45,554 nt of DNA, taken from a virus. A model generated the notes under the pieces. The model did no database searches, was not told the DNA's origin, and saw only the letters and a list, made by a program, of their open reading frames with translations. Numbering within the stretch: the first letter of the stretch is position 1; each line of letters starts with the position of its first letter. Location of the stretch: IMG/VR virus record IMGVR_UViG_3300035180_000831, positions 1 through 45,554 of that record. One strand, written 5' to 3'. Positions 24,200 to 31,865 of this stretch are shown piece after piece. Made by a program: the position numbers and the translations under genes.

Positions 24200-25861
24200 A
24201 TGAAATATACACAATCTGAACTAGGTGTAACAATTGCCGAAGCTCAAAGTATAGCTAGTGTGCTATCTGGACAGCTAAAGGTCAATATAAAAGAGGGTGA
24301 AGATTGGCGATTTGACTATGATAGTAAAAAAGTAAGCTATCGTAGGGAAGATTTAGCTACACTCACTCAAGAAGATGTGATAGCAAATCTACTACATGAA
24401 ACTGGACACGCTAAGTATAGCGAGAATCCTGTTATGTTTAATTATGGAACTATACCAAGCTATCATATACTAGGCACAAAGATGGTTATTGATATGATAG
24501 AAGATTTTAGAATGGAGGATAAGCTAAGGAGCGAGTATCCCTATGCTAAAGACTATTTACCAGAATACTCATTTAAGACCAAATGGTATTTTGAACAATT
24601 AACCAAGAAATACGAAGCCGAAGCTAAAGAAAAAGGACAGCAACCAAATGTGCCGAAAATTATACAGTATTTAAATCTAGCGTATTCTTATATCTCAAAT
24701 GAAGCAGTATTGATGATGGGTGAAACTAATCTCGAAGTTACGGAAGCTATAAAAGCTACCAAGGAAAAGCTAGATGATATACGCAAGACAGCAGCAAACA
24801 ATCTATATATTGTCAAAAGAATCAGAGAAGAAATCTATCCCGATATAAAGAAGCTATTTGAAGATAGTAAGGACGAAGACAATAAAGACCAGAAGGGAGA
24901 TCCAAAACCAGGAGATGACAAGAAAGATGACAAGAAAGATGACAAGAAAGATGACAAGAAAGATGACAGTGATAAACCAAAAGAAAAAGATAAAAAACCC
25001 AAGCCAAAAGATGGCTTTAGTAACAATGAAACACAGAAGATAGTTAAAGAGTTTAAGCAAGTCATGAGTAAAGCTGAAGAGGAAAAACATCGTGCTTATG
25101 ATGATTTATATCCCGAAATAAAGGGAATGATAAATAAGACAGCCGATAAAATGCGCAAAGTATTGACTGATAAGGCTTTTGATAAGTTTGAAGGCAAGTT
25201 TACATCTGGAAAGAAGTTGAATCCTCGGAGAATGTATAAGCCAAGACTAGGCGATTATAGAGTTTTCCAACGAGTTGTTGAAGCCACAAAGAATGATTAT
25301 GAGTTTGCACTGGTAGTAGACCTATCTGGAAGTATGCGTAGTCCTGGAAAGAAAATAAAAGAAGCTATAAAAGCCAGTATGCTATTTGCTCATGTATTAG
25401 ATAAACTAGAAATACCATATATCATATATGGATTTAATGAATATATGTTTGAATATAAAACATCAGAGCAGAAATATGATGTAAAACTAGGCAAGAAAAT
25501 AGCTGATGGTATGTGGAACGAAGTTTATCACCTATCACCAAGCAAATATGGAGCAGCATACAACGATGATGCCGAAGCAATATATCGAGTTAGTAAAATG
25601 CTACAGTCAAGCAGTCATAAGAAAAAAATAATGATGGTATTCTCAGATGGAGAGCCTGCCCCAAGTTATACGCACAATTATTTGCATGAAGATGTAGAAC
25701 ATGAGGTCAAGAAAGCCACTAAAGCAGGAATAAAAGTAATTGGTATAGGTTTAGAGTATGGAGAACTCGAAGAGTACTATCAAAACTGCGTAATTGTGAA
25801 CGATACATCAGAGTTACCAGATAAAACAATCAAAGTTATGAAAGAAATGTTAAAGAAATAG
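24200..25861 (+). CDS. Metallopeptidase-like/VWA protein (CobT-like partner of the AAA+ ATPase)
   Basis: A 553-residue protein with an N-terminal zinc-protease-like HETGH (66-70) and downstream IEDFRMED (about 106-113). A very charged linker contains a 12-bp DNA repeat coding DDKK units (residues about 238-256). A C-terminal VWA domain has an intact MIDAS motif DLSGSM (about 373-378) and late conserved FSDGEPAP. The gene starts immediately after the ATPase stop, the usual arrangement of a MoxR-VWA pair (NorQ-NorD, CbbQ-CbbO, CobS-CobT types). Its role in this phage is unknown; remodelling of a host machine is possible. Confidence 0.8.
   Translation: MKYTQSELGVTIAEAQSIASVLSGQLKVNIKEGEDWRFDYDSKKVSYRREDLATLTQEDVIANLLHETGHAKYSENPVMFNYGTIPSYHILGTKMVIDMIEDFRMEDKLRSEYPYAKDYLPEYSFKTKWYFEQLTKKYEAEAKEKGQQPNVPKIIQYLNLAYSYISNEAVLMMGETNLEVTEAIKATKEKLDDIRKTAANNLYIVKRIREEIYPDIKKLFEDSKDEDNKDQKGDPKPGDDKKDDKKDDKKDDKKDDSDKPKEKDKKPKPKDGFSNNETQKIVKEFKQVMSKAEEEKHRAYDDLYPEIKGMINKTADKMRKVLTDKAFDKFEGKFTSGKKLNPRRMYKPRLGDYRVFQRVVEATKNDYEFALVVDLSGSMRSPGKKIKEAIKASMLFAHVLDKLEIPYIIYGFNEYMFEYKTSEQKYDVKLGKKIADGMWNEVYHLSPSKYGAAYNDDAEAIYRVSKMLQSSSHKKKIMMVFSDGEPAPSYTHNYLHEDVEHEVKKATKAGIKVIGIGLEYGELEEYYQNCVIVNDTSELPDKTIKVMKEMLKK
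24914..24968 (+). repeat. Four 12-bp coding repeats (GATGACAAGAAA)
   Basis: The tandem GATGACAAGAAA units are in the linker of the VWA protein and give charged DDKK repeats. They probably expand and contract by slippage, so linker length may vary between relatives. Confidence 0.8.
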
Positions 25862-25862
25862 T

Positions 25863-25877
25863 TCAATCATTACATAA
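25863..25877 (-). promoter_or_regulatory. Palindromic operator-like motif, copy 4
   Basis: On the minus strand this reads TTTATGTAATGATTGA. It lies just after the VWA stop codon and about 95 bases upstream of the second early promoter. Confidence 0.4.
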
Positions 25878-25913
25878 ATATAAAACACACATATAAAAGG
25901 GAACTAATACTCA

Positions 25914-25988
25914 TGTTTAGAATCATTATGAAAATAGTACTATATCCATTTACCATTATCTCATTACTACTTGACAAATTTGAATAAT
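25914..25988 (+). CDS. Possible membrane micropeptide (24 aa)
   Basis: The ATG at 25914 follows AAAAGGG at a slightly long distance. The product is mostly one hydrophobic stretch (IVLYPFTIISLLL) with short charged ends. Its 3' end overlaps the -35 box of the next promoter. It is plausible but weakly supported. Confidence 0.35.
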
Positions 25989-25999
25989 TTTGATAAGAT
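25971..25999 (+). promoter_or_regulatory. Second early promoter
   Basis: TTGACA (25971-25976), 17 bases starting AATTTGAA, then TAAGAT (25994-25999). The predicted start is near 26006, with AAAGGAG ahead of ATG 26031. It would boost the downstream half of the early operon. Confidence 0.75.
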
Positions 26000-26030
26000 A
26001 TTTACATATTATATTAACAAAGGAGCACAA

Positions 26031-26351
26031 ATGGCTACCACACAATTTGATTTACTAAGAGATGATTTAATTGATTTACTCAAGTCCTCAGATCTAACCA
26101 TAGCATTTAATGATACTAATAACCATGAAGGTGACAATACCGAAGTACCAGTTGATGAAGACCAAGCCAAAGAATTAGCAGAACTCATGATAGATATGCT
26201 CACAGATGAAGGAGTACAAGATTATAACGCTACCGAAAATCAAATCAAGAATCATTTTAGAAAAAATCATGGATTTGATATGAAAACAGTTAGCACAGAC
26301 TATGGAGATATAGTCCCAGGAGAAATTAGTAAAGAGTCAGTTATATTATAA
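26031..26351 (+). CDS. Early acidic hypothetical protein (106 aa)
   Basis: The ATG at 26031 follows AAAGGAG; upstream in-frame codons precede the promoter start and are excluded. The product is acidic, with DEDQAKELAELMIDMLTDEG (about residues 44-63) and a C-terminal beta region. No domain is recognised. As the first gene of the second early transcript it is probably made in quantity. Confidence 0.65.
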   Translation: MATTQFDLLRDDLIDLLKSSDLTIAFNDTNNHEGDNTEVPVDEDQAKELAELMIDMLTDEGVQDYNATENQIKNHFRKNHGFDMKTVSTDYGDIVPGEISKESVIL

Positions 26352-26370
26352 GTTTATATAGGAGGTAATT

Positions 26371-26634
26371 ATGTCATTTTTAAAGAAAGACGAACCAAAA
26401 GAATTAGTAGAATCATTTCACCTTGAATGGGTTATAGGAAAGCAAAAAAAAGTTAGTGAAAATGCAACTATGAATATGATTTTTCCAAAGACTATCAAGA
26501 TAAATTGTGGTGTTAAATCTTTATCACTTATGTTGGCCGGGTTCGCTAAAGATGATGAAAATTTAGCTATTGCTTTAAGAAAAGCAGTAGAAATCCTAAA
26601 TGAATCAGTTATTTTAGTGAATAAGGAGAAATAA
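26371..26634 (+). CDS. Early hypothetical protein (87 aa)
   Basis: It starts at ATG 26371 after GGAGG. The product (MSFLKKDEPKELVESFHLEW start, then KINCGVKSLSLMLAGFAKDD) is alpha-beta and ends in a basic helix. It has a hydrophobic core but no clear membrane span. The function is unknown. Confidence 0.6.
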   Translation: MSFLKKDEPKELVESFHLEWVIGKQKKVSENATMNMIFPKTIKINCGVKSLSLMLAGFAKDDENLAIALRKAVEILNESVILVNKEK

Positions 26635-26635
26635 C

Positions 26636-26827
26636 ATGGAAGACATGCTAAAAGACCTAATCAAGACCAGTAAAAGCGGTCACTCATATACTAAAGATTT
26701 AGATATGATGATGACTGTAATTAAAGATATGGTCGCAAGATGGGGATTTGCGCAAATTGAACCAGTTATTGAAGCATATTTAGTCGATGAAGAAAGGAAT
26801 CAAGATGAAAATCCGAAAACTGCGTAA
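26636..26827 (+). CDS. Early hypothetical protein (63 aa)
   Basis: It starts two bases after the previous stop with GGAG upstream. A helical, acidic product with DMMMTVIKDMVARWGFAQIE in the centre. Its last 23 bases overlap the next small gene in another frame. The function is unknown. Confidence 0.6.
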   Translation: MEDMLKDLIKTSKSGHSYTKDLDMMMTVIKDMVARWGFAQIEPVIEAYLVDEERNQDENPKTA

Positions 26828-26906
26828 TGGAAATGTAGCTATGCAAAAGAAACGAACCAAAACTGGCAAATTGCCAAGTACTTTAAAGACAAAGAAGAGT
26901 AAATAA
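26805..26906 (+). CDS. Small basic protein (33 aa)
   Basis: The ATG at 26805 follows AAAGGAAT at a good distance, inside the end of the upstream gene. The product is about 40 percent Lys or Arg (MKIRKLRNGNVAMQKKRTKT), and its stop lies just before the nuclease gene. It may bind nucleic acid and may be co-translated with the nuclease. Short length keeps certainty moderate. Confidence 0.5.
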   Translation: MKIRKLRNGNVAMQKKRTKTGKLPSTLKTKKSK

Positions 26907-26907
26907 T

Positions 26908-27765
26908 ATGTTATTAGATAATACACTAAAATCATTCTTAGACTTCGATTTAACATACATGAATATGTTAGAGAGTGAGAAGCGCGAGAAAAATGGAAGA
27001 CTTACAGCAGGATTTCTGTGGCAACCAAAGCGGTTTCAGTTACTAAAATACCTTAGTTTTGTTGATAAACCATCCCCAGACCCCTATGCACTACGCAAAT
27101 TTAAGCGTGGCAAGGATGTAGAAGCTCATTTTGTGACCGAAATAGATAAGATGGGCATATTGACCAACAAGCAAGATGAACTAACCTACAGAGGAGTCTA
27201 CGGCCTTGGGGATGCTATTTTAGACACAAAGCTATATGACGAAGATAAGATTATGGCAAAATATGACCCGAAGATTATCGAGATTATGAAAATTAAATGC
27301 CCCTCGATTGTGGATAACTTTATGCGAGTAAAGAGTTTGATTAGAAACTTGCCAAGTGGAGCATACGAAATCAAGTCAGTTACTAACAGAAGCTATAAAT
27401 GGATTGTGGATAAAGGCGAAATTTCGTGGCACTACAAGATGCAAGCAGGATTTTATGGTCTAGCTCGTAATGAGGAATACTTTGGTCTAGTATTTATTGC
27501 TAGTGATGATTTAAGAGAACATGTGACTATACACCGAACCAGAGAAGTTAAAGCCGAAATAGATAAGATTATTGATGAATATGAACAAATGGTACACGAT
27601 TGGGAAACCAATCATAAAGTACCAGCCTGGGAAGTACACGATAAATGGATGGAGAATCCTAACTATATGGCTTATGACTCCATCTGGGCTACATGCTCAG
27701 AGGATGAATATGTAAAGATGGCGGTAGCATTACAAGATTTAGGACTTAGCTCGAAAGGAAAATAA
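26908..27765 (+). CDS. PD-(D/E)XK nuclease (RecB/Cas4-like)
   Basis: A 285-residue nuclease. The motifs are GKDVEAHF (68-75), the GDAILD aspartate (101-106), YEIKS with the E-x-K pair (153-157), and QAGFYG (179-184) with the motif IV Gln. This is the layout of the RecB/Cas4-type PD-(D/E)XK superfamily (PDDEXK_1-like). It probably acts in recombination, DNA end processing or host DNA degradation. It follows directly on the small basic gene. No Cys cluster typical of Cas4 is present, so a lambda-exo or RecB-like activity is more likely. Confidence 0.8.
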   Translation: MLLDNTLKSFLDFDLTYMNMLESEKREKNGRLTAGFLWQPKRFQLLKYLSFVDKPSPDPYALRKFKRGKDVEAHFVTEIDKMGILTNKQDELTYRGVYGLGDAILDTKLYDEDKIMAKYDPKIIEIMKIKCPSIVDNFMRVKSLIRNLPSGAYEIKSVTNRSYKWIVDKGEISWHYKMQAGFYGLARNEEYFGLVFIASDDLREHVTIHRTREVKAEIDKIIDEYEQMVHDWETNHKVPAWEVHDKWMENPNYMAYDSIWATCSEDEYVKMAVALQDLGLSSKGK

Positions 27766-27769
27766 TTAT

Positions 27770-28081
27770 ATGAAAAAATACTTGAAGAATGAATGGTTGA
27801 GTTTGTTTTTAATAATAATAAATCTACTTATTGCAGTAGGATACTTTACTGGGAAAGTTAATCCTACCCATTTTAGTACTGGATTGATCTGGCTTGCGTT
27901 TGGAGTTATAGCGTTTATGGACTCACTTGGTAGACACTACGATAGAAAACTCTTTGAAATGATAGATAAAAGTGATGCTATCAGAGATACACTAGATGCA
28001 CTAACAAATTTGGAAAGAGATATGTATAAGAGTTATATCAAGACTTTGAAAGCCAAGATTGAAAAATTGGAGGCAAAATGA
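27770..28081 (+). CDS. Small membrane protein with two membrane segments (103 aa)
   Basis: Two hydrophobic segments at about residues 12-30 (LFLIIINLLIAVGYF) and 38-52 (LIWLAFGVIAFM) are followed by a charged, helical C-terminal tail (KSYIKTLKAKIEKLEAK). It overlaps the next gene by four bases (ATGA). It may insert in the host membrane early in infection, for example in superinfection exclusion, but this is inferred only from topology. Confidence 0.65.
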   Translation: MKKYLKNEWLSLFLIIINLLIAVGYFTGKVNPTHFSTGLIWLAFGVIAFMDSLGRHYDRKLFEMIDKSDAIRDTLDALTNLERDMYKSYIKTLKAKIEKLEAK

Positions 28082-28431
28082 AGATACACACAGTCCGAAA
28101 ACCGTTTATGTGTTGGAAAGGTCAGTTTACAGAAGGCAAGAGAGACTTGTGTATTGGATTGGCTATCTCAGCCCTGGAGAATAATAAGACCTACAGATGT
28201 TATATAGGAAATAATCGGAAGACAAGTTATGAGATTGATTGTATAGAAGCCTTGAAGTTTCATAATGAACACTCAGACAAGTATGTAGCCAAGTCAGGTA
28301 AAGATACAGCTATCCTACCCTTGAAGATCTTTACAAAGATAGAAAGTAAGTTTGAAGAAGAAGCATACCAAGCTAAAGAAGTCGAGCGAGCAGAAATAAA
28401 TGGAAAACAATTAGGACTTATTTATAAATAG
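28078..28431 (+). CDS. Early hypothetical protein (117 aa)
   Basis: It overlaps the membrane protein gene by four bases. The product starts MKIHTVRKPFMCWKGQFTEG and is alpha-beta with two Cys in the first third. No domain is recognised and no membrane segment is predicted. It is separated from the next gene by a strong GGAGGT site. Confidence 0.6.
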   Translation: MKIHTVRKPFMCWKGQFTEGKRDLCIGLAISALENNKTYRCYIGNNRKTSYEIDCIEALKFHNEHSDKYVAKSGKDTAILPLKIFTKIESKFEEEAYQAKEVERAEINGKQLGLIYK

Positions 28432-28440
28432 GAGGTATAT

Positions 28441-28782
28441 ATGAGCGATTGGTATTTTAAAGATGGAACTAAAGCTATTACAGCTAATTATTATACAGAC
28501 AAAAAGAAATGGGTAGAAGAAACAAAATTATTAGAGGAAAAATTGTGTGATATGAAGTATAAGATTATAAAACAGACTAAACTATCTAATAAGAAATGGG
28601 TTAGTACTGTATGGCTAGGACTTGACTATAGTCATGATAATAGTGGTTTACCTCTTATATTTGAGACTATGGTGTTTCCTAAAAAGGGTGATTGGAGTGA
28701 CTTAGATTGTGAAAGATACTCTACCGAAGAAGAAGCCATAAAAGGTCACGAAAATATGGTAAAGAAATGGAGTACAAAATGA
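28441..28782 (+). CDS. Conserved early phage protein (113 aa)
   Basis: The C-terminal half has WVSTVWLGLDYSHDNSGLPL, LIFETMVFP and RYSTEEEAIKGHENMV. This pattern recurs in many small phage and plasmid proteins of unknown function. It starts at ATG 28441 after AGGAGGT and overlaps the next start by ATGA. Confidence 0.65.
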   Translation: MSDWYFKDGTKAITANYYTDKKKWVEETKLLEEKLCDMKYKIIKQTKLSNKKWVSTVWLGLDYSHDNSGLPLIFETMVFPKKGDWSDLDCERYSTEEEAIKGHENMVKKWSTK

Positions 28783-28922
28783 AAAAAATACTACACATAT
28801 TAGCTCTACCGTTTATCTGGTTTCATAAGCTAGTTTTGTTTATAAAAGACTTATTCTGGCACTTATTAGTTTTACTAATAATCTGGATTATATTAGCAAA
28901 CATTATTTATTTTACGAGGTAA
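28779..28922 (+). CDS. Small membrane protein (47 aa)
   Basis: The ATG at 28779 overlaps the preceding stop. The product is dominated by a membrane segment (LLVLLIIWIILANIIYF) and an amphipathic hydrophobic N-terminal half. Small membrane proteins like this occur in early phage operons, often with exclusion roles. No family is recognised. Confidence 0.6.
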   Translation: MKKILHILALPFIWFHKLVLFIKDLFWHLLVLLIIWIILANIIYFTR

Positions 28923-28924
28923 CT

Positions 28925-29155
28925 ATGAAAGATATATTTGAAACACAAGACCTAGGATTAGCAGCAGCACTAATCACGATAGGATATACACTACTTGGAG
29001 TAAGAAAAGATGGAAAGAATGGTATATTTCAGTTTGACTCTCAAGTAGATGTAGCAGTTAAAGATTATTTTGATGGATTTTTGATGGGTAACTTGAATAA
29101 GATGATGTCTACCGTAAAGAATTTAAAAACAAGGATAAATAATATAAAAGAGTAA
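28925..29155 (+). CDS. Early hypothetical protein (76 aa)
   Basis: It follows the membrane gene closely. The product begins with a hydrophobic region (LGLAAALITIGYTLLGVRKD) that may be a buried beta-helix core, then VAVKDYFDGFLMGNLNKMMS. Similar small phage proteins have this GYT-L-G-like start. The function is unknown. Confidence 0.6.
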   Translation: MKDIFETQDLGLAAALITIGYTLLGVRKDGKNGIFQFDSQVDVAVKDYFDGFLMGNLNKMMSTVKNLKTRINNIKE

Positions 29156-29159
29156 CCAT

Positions 29160-29450
29160 ATGACAGACTATAAAGCTATAGATAAGGTGTTTGATAAAAG
29201 ATTTCCAGATGGAGTAATTAAAGAATATGACAAAAAAACAGATACTTGGGAAATTGATGTTACTGACAAAATTAAATCCTTCATCCACTCCCAAATAGAT
29301 CAAGCGATTGCAAAACACAACCAACAGGTAATAGAGATTGTCAAGAATATGAGAGTAGTTGATTCTAGTGGTAGAGGAGATTTAATAGACAAAGATGATG
29401 TTATTAAAGCTCTCAAGGAAGCTCAAGAGTTAGTGGAGAGTACTAATTAA
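29160..29450 (+). CDS. Early hypothetical charged protein (96 aa)
   Basis: A helical, charged protein with SFIHSQIDQAIAKHNQQVIE in the centre. It starts four bases after the previous stop. Possibly a coiled-coil protein. It is the last gene before the tRNA-like element. Confidence 0.6.
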   Translation: MTDYKAIDKVFDKRFPDGVIKEYDKKTDTWEIDVTDKIKSFIHSQIDQAIAKHNQQVIEIVKNMRVVDSSGRGDLIDKDDVIKALKEAQELVESTN

Positions 29451-29470
29451 CAATTTAATAGGATATTTAT

Positions 29471-29590
29471 GGGGGAGGTCATCTTCTAGGCTACATTCAG
29501 GTGTACATCTGGATAAGGATAGGATACCACCGTCAGCGGAATAATTACCCGTCGGGTGGAGAGTTAGGTTCGAATCCTATACCCTTCCCC
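29471..29590 (+). ncRNA. tRNA-like structured element, non-canonical
   Basis: A T-arm-like GGTTCGAATCC lies at 29567-29577 and the 3' end reads CTTCCCCA. The 5' GGGGGAG (29471-29477) pairs fully with CTTCCCC (29584-29590). An ACCC-GTC-GGGT hairpin at 29547-29557 could be a long variable arm. The D-arm and anticodon arm do not form clearly, and the total length of 120 bases is too long for a normal tRNA. It may be a decayed tRNA, a tRNA mimic or a different RNA with an acceptor-like stem. Its identity is uncertain. Confidence 0.4.
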
Positions 29591-29599
29591 ATAAGTACC

Positions 29600-29621
29600 T
29601 TATTAACACACAGGCACTAAG
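29600..29621 (+). repeat. Duplicated 22-bp leader motif, copy 1
   Basis: TTATTAACACACAGGCACTA plus AG recurs at 29900-29921 with one base changed, exactly 300 bases later. Each copy lies upstream of a gene start. In this copy, CACTAA and TTAGTG just downstream form a 6-bp hairpin before ATG 29649. Confidence 0.75.
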
Positions 29622-29648
29622 TTAAAGAGTTAGTGAAGGGTAAACAAA

Positions 29649-29906
29649 ATGAGTATACACATTGATGTCTACAATAAGATGAGAGAAAGAGCCAAGACTA
29701 AGAAAGATGGAGTATACCCATTTGCTGGATATAACTTTTATTTAGTCATTGATAACCAACTAGCAGGCTACTCTGACTTATTTGGTAATATCTATGAACT
29801 TGCATCTGGATTTAGTGTGTCAAAAGGCAAAGCTAAAGATAGATGGGAAGCTAGAGATATTTTGAAAGGATACCTAAAACAGTTTAAGGAAAATAAAAGT
29901 TATTAA
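29649..29906 (+). CDS. Early hypothetical protein (85 aa)
   Basis: It lies after the tRNA-like element and starts with an ATG 27 bases after the leader repeat. The product contains YPFAGYNFYLVIDNQLAGYS and ends in a basic helix (KGYLKQFKENKSY). Its 3' end overlaps the second copy of the leader repeat. No family is recognised. Confidence 0.6.
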   Translation: MSIHIDVYNKMRERAKTKKDGVYPFAGYNFYLVIDNQLAGYSDLFGNIYELASGFSVSKGKAKDRWEARDILKGYLKQFKENKSY

Positions 29907-29921
29907 CACATAGGCACTAAG
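29900..29921 (+). repeat. Duplicated 22-bp leader motif, copy 2
   Basis: Same as 29600-29621 except for one C-to-T change. It lies at the end of the preceding gene and about 15 bases upstream of ATG 29936, without the hairpin partner of the first copy. Confidence 0.75.
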
Positions 29922-29935
29922 CCGAAAGGATAAAT

Positions 29936-30292
29936 ATGTTAAATAAACCAGCTACAGAGGCTTTTGAGGGAGAGTATACCCGATCAATAACGCCACAATG
30001 GGAGTTAAGGTTTGATAGTATTTTTGTGGATAAGAAAAACAAGAAGGTAGACGCAAGCAACTCGATAGAACTATACAACTGGAAAAACCCACACTCTCAA
30101 CAAAGTCAAGAAGTCAAAGAATTTATACGCCACCTACTAGCCGAAAGTATAAGAGAAGAGCGGAAGTGGATAAAAGAAGAACTAGATGGATTATTGAGAC
30201 TGGGTGGCATCAGTCACGCAGAGGGAATGATGAAAGGATGGTGGGTAAACTACGATGAAGTCAGAAACCTAATCACTAAGGAGTCCAAATGA
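29936..30292 (+). CDS. Early hypothetical protein (118 aa)
   Basis: The C-terminal half is a charged helix with EFIRHLLAESIREERKWIKE. The N-terminal half is beta-rich. Overlaps the next gene by four bases (ATGA). Possibly a replication- or recombination-accessory protein by position. No domain is recognised. Confidence 0.6.
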   Translation: MLNKPATEAFEGEYTRSITPQWELRFDSIFVDKKNKKVDASNSIELYNWKNPHSQQSQEVKEFIRHLLAESIREERKWIKEELDGLLRLGGISHAEGMMKGWWVNYDEVRNLITKESK

Positions 30293-30597
30293 AAACAATA
30301 ATAAAAAAAAGAGAGATTTGTAAAAAATGTAATGGAAAGGGAATACTACCAATGGATTTCTACATGGGTTTCTACGGTGAACACATGTGTAACATTTGTG
30401 GTGGTACTGGTGTATTTATTACTAAAGAAGTTATTGAGGATGAAGAAATGGTGATTTATAGTAATTTACTCAAGAAATGGCAATCTTATAAGCGTGTTTG
30501 TTGCTCTGTAAAAGGAGATAATCATCCGTCATTTGAAGGTTTTATGGATTATATGTGCAACTTGTATAACATACAGGAGGAATCCAATGACAAATAA
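30289..30597 (+). CDS. DnaJ-like zinc-finger protein (102 aa)
   Basis: Two CXXCXGXG motifs (CKKCNGKG at 11-18 and CNICGGTG at 34-41) form one DnaJ central-type zinc site. There is no J domain, so it is not a full co-chaperone. The C-terminal part is acidic and helical. Stand-alone DnaJ-type zinc fingers in phages probably bind proteins or nucleic acid. Confidence 0.7.
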   Translation: MKTIIKKREICKKCNGKGILPMDFYMGFYGEHMCNICGGTGVFITKEVIEDEEMVIYSNLLKKWQSYKRVCCSVKGDNHPSFEGFMDYMCNLYNIQEESNDK

Positions 30598-30620
30598 TAA
30601 AGTAAAAGGAGTGACTATTT

Positions 30621-31289
30621 ATGCTTGGAACTAAAAGGTTTATTCTCAAGACGATTGTAGGATCACAAGCTCATGGATTAGCTACTCCTGAGAGTGATTT
30701 TGATTATCGTGGCGTATTTATATATCCTACCTCTGAAATTATAAGTATCAGACCACCTAGCGACCAAACATCTTGGATTGAGGGAAAGAAAGACGATACA
30801 TCTTGGGAGTTAGGTAAGTTTCTTATGATGGCTATCAAGTGTAACCCCACAATACTTGAGGTGTTTAAGTCACCAGTTAATTATGATTTTAAATACGGAC
30901 AAGAACTCAGAGATTTATTCCCTTATGTTTGGAACTCTACCGATGTCTGTAATGCTTACATAGGATATGGGCTGAACCAAAGAAAGAAGTTTCTTGAAGA
31001 CAAAGATAAACGACAGCCTAAATATGCCGTAGCTTATTTAAGGTCGCTTTATAATGCTTGGGAGATACTAACTACAGGTGACTTCTCAGTAGATATGAGC
31101 AAGACAGAGATATTTAAAACATTAAAGAAATGGAAATCTGGTGATTTTACTCTTGGAGGGGTTATCAACCTTACTAATGCCTGGCAAGCTAAAGTAGAGG
31201 GAGCATATAAAGACAATCCCAATAAGAAAACCGAAATTGAACCCATAAATGACTTCTTACTAAAAGTACGAAAAGAAAACTGGATATGA
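30621..31289 (+). CDS. Polymerase beta-type nucleotidyltransferase
   Basis: A 222-residue protein. GSQAHGL (14-20) followed by SDFDYRG (25-31) is the GS-x(n)-D-x-D metal and nucleotide-binding signature of the Pol-beta superfamily; it matches the predicted nucleotidyltransferases often found in phages (COG3541-like). A helical C-terminal region follows. It could modify RNA ends, tRNA or a protein; the target is not visible. A short ORF at 30587-30634 overlaps its start and is not considered a gene. Confidence 0.75.
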   Translation: MLGTKRFILKTIVGSQAHGLATPESDFDYRGVFIYPTSEIISIRPPSDQTSWIEGKKDDTSWELGKFLMMAIKCNPTILEVFKSPVNYDFKYGQELRDLFPYVWNSTDVCNAYIGYGLNQRKKFLEDKDKRQPKYAVAYLRSLYNAWEILTTGDFSVDMSKTEIFKTLKKWKSGDFTLGGVINLTNAWQAKVEGAYKDNPNKKTEIEPINDFLLKVRKENWI

Positions 31290-31378
31290 TAACAAATGCT
31301 CAAATTAGAACAAGAACCAATTATATATACCAATAGACACGAGTACTATAATATCTATAAATAGTATATAGTTGAGGA

Positions 31379-31816
31379 GTGAAGAAAAAAACCTTATCAT
31401 CAGCGAAGAAAGGAGCTTGGACAGCTTTTTCAAGATATGTTCGATTACGAGATGCAATCAAGACTACTGGAGGCACTACTCATCTTGTTTGTATTACTTG
31501 TGGTAAGACATATCCTGCTTTTGGAGTAGGTTGTGCTCAAGCAGGACACTTTATCCCAGGTAGAGGCAACTCAGTACTAATAGACGAAGACTTTGTACAT
31601 GGTCAATGCTATAACTGTAACATAAACCTGAACGGTAATTGGGTAAAGTATGAGGAAGCTATGATTAAGATGTGGGGAATGAGTAAGGTTACAGAGGTAA
31701 AGTTACGAGCAGGACAGACAAAAATAATAAAACAATACGAATGGGAAGAACTAGAAAAACTATACAAACAAAAATATGATACACTTATCAATACTTACAA
31801 ACCCTCTCATGTATAA
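31379..31816 (+). CDS. NinG/Rap-like recombination protein
   Basis: A 145-residue protein. It carries CITC (38-41), the QAGHFIP motif with His57, and QCYNCN (76-81) followed by NLNGNW, the classic NinG/Rap zinc and HNH-like arrangement. In lambda, Rap is a Holliday-junction endonuclease. It ends the plus-strand early operon. The only in-frame start is GTG at 31379, which lies inside the GAGGAG sequence, so the start is odd. Confidence 0.75.
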   Translation: MKKKTLSSAKKGAWTAFSRYVRLRDAIKTTGGTTHLVCITCGKTYPAFGVGCAQAGHFIPGRGNSVLIDEDFVHGQCYNCNINLNGNWVKYEEAMIKMWGMSKVTEVKLRAGQTKIIKQYEWEELEKLYKQKYDTLINTYKPSHV

Positions 31817-31865
31817 GGGATACCTCAATTTTCCGAGTTATATGGAGGGTTCGTTGTTTTAATTA
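31799..31865. terminator. Shared terminator-like hairpin between convergent operons
   Basis: AACCCTC (31800-31806) pairs with GAGGGTT (31845-31851) and the interior adds imperfect pairs (CAT-TATAA against TTATATG). A T-rich run follows on the plus strand. It lies between the NinG gene and the convergent transglycosylase-like gene, where a terminator is needed. The stem is long and imperfect. Confidence 0.45.

Noticed and set aside
30587-30634. A 15-codon ORF ahead of the nucleotidyltransferase
   Set aside because: It is very short, ends inside the next gene and has no sign of selection.
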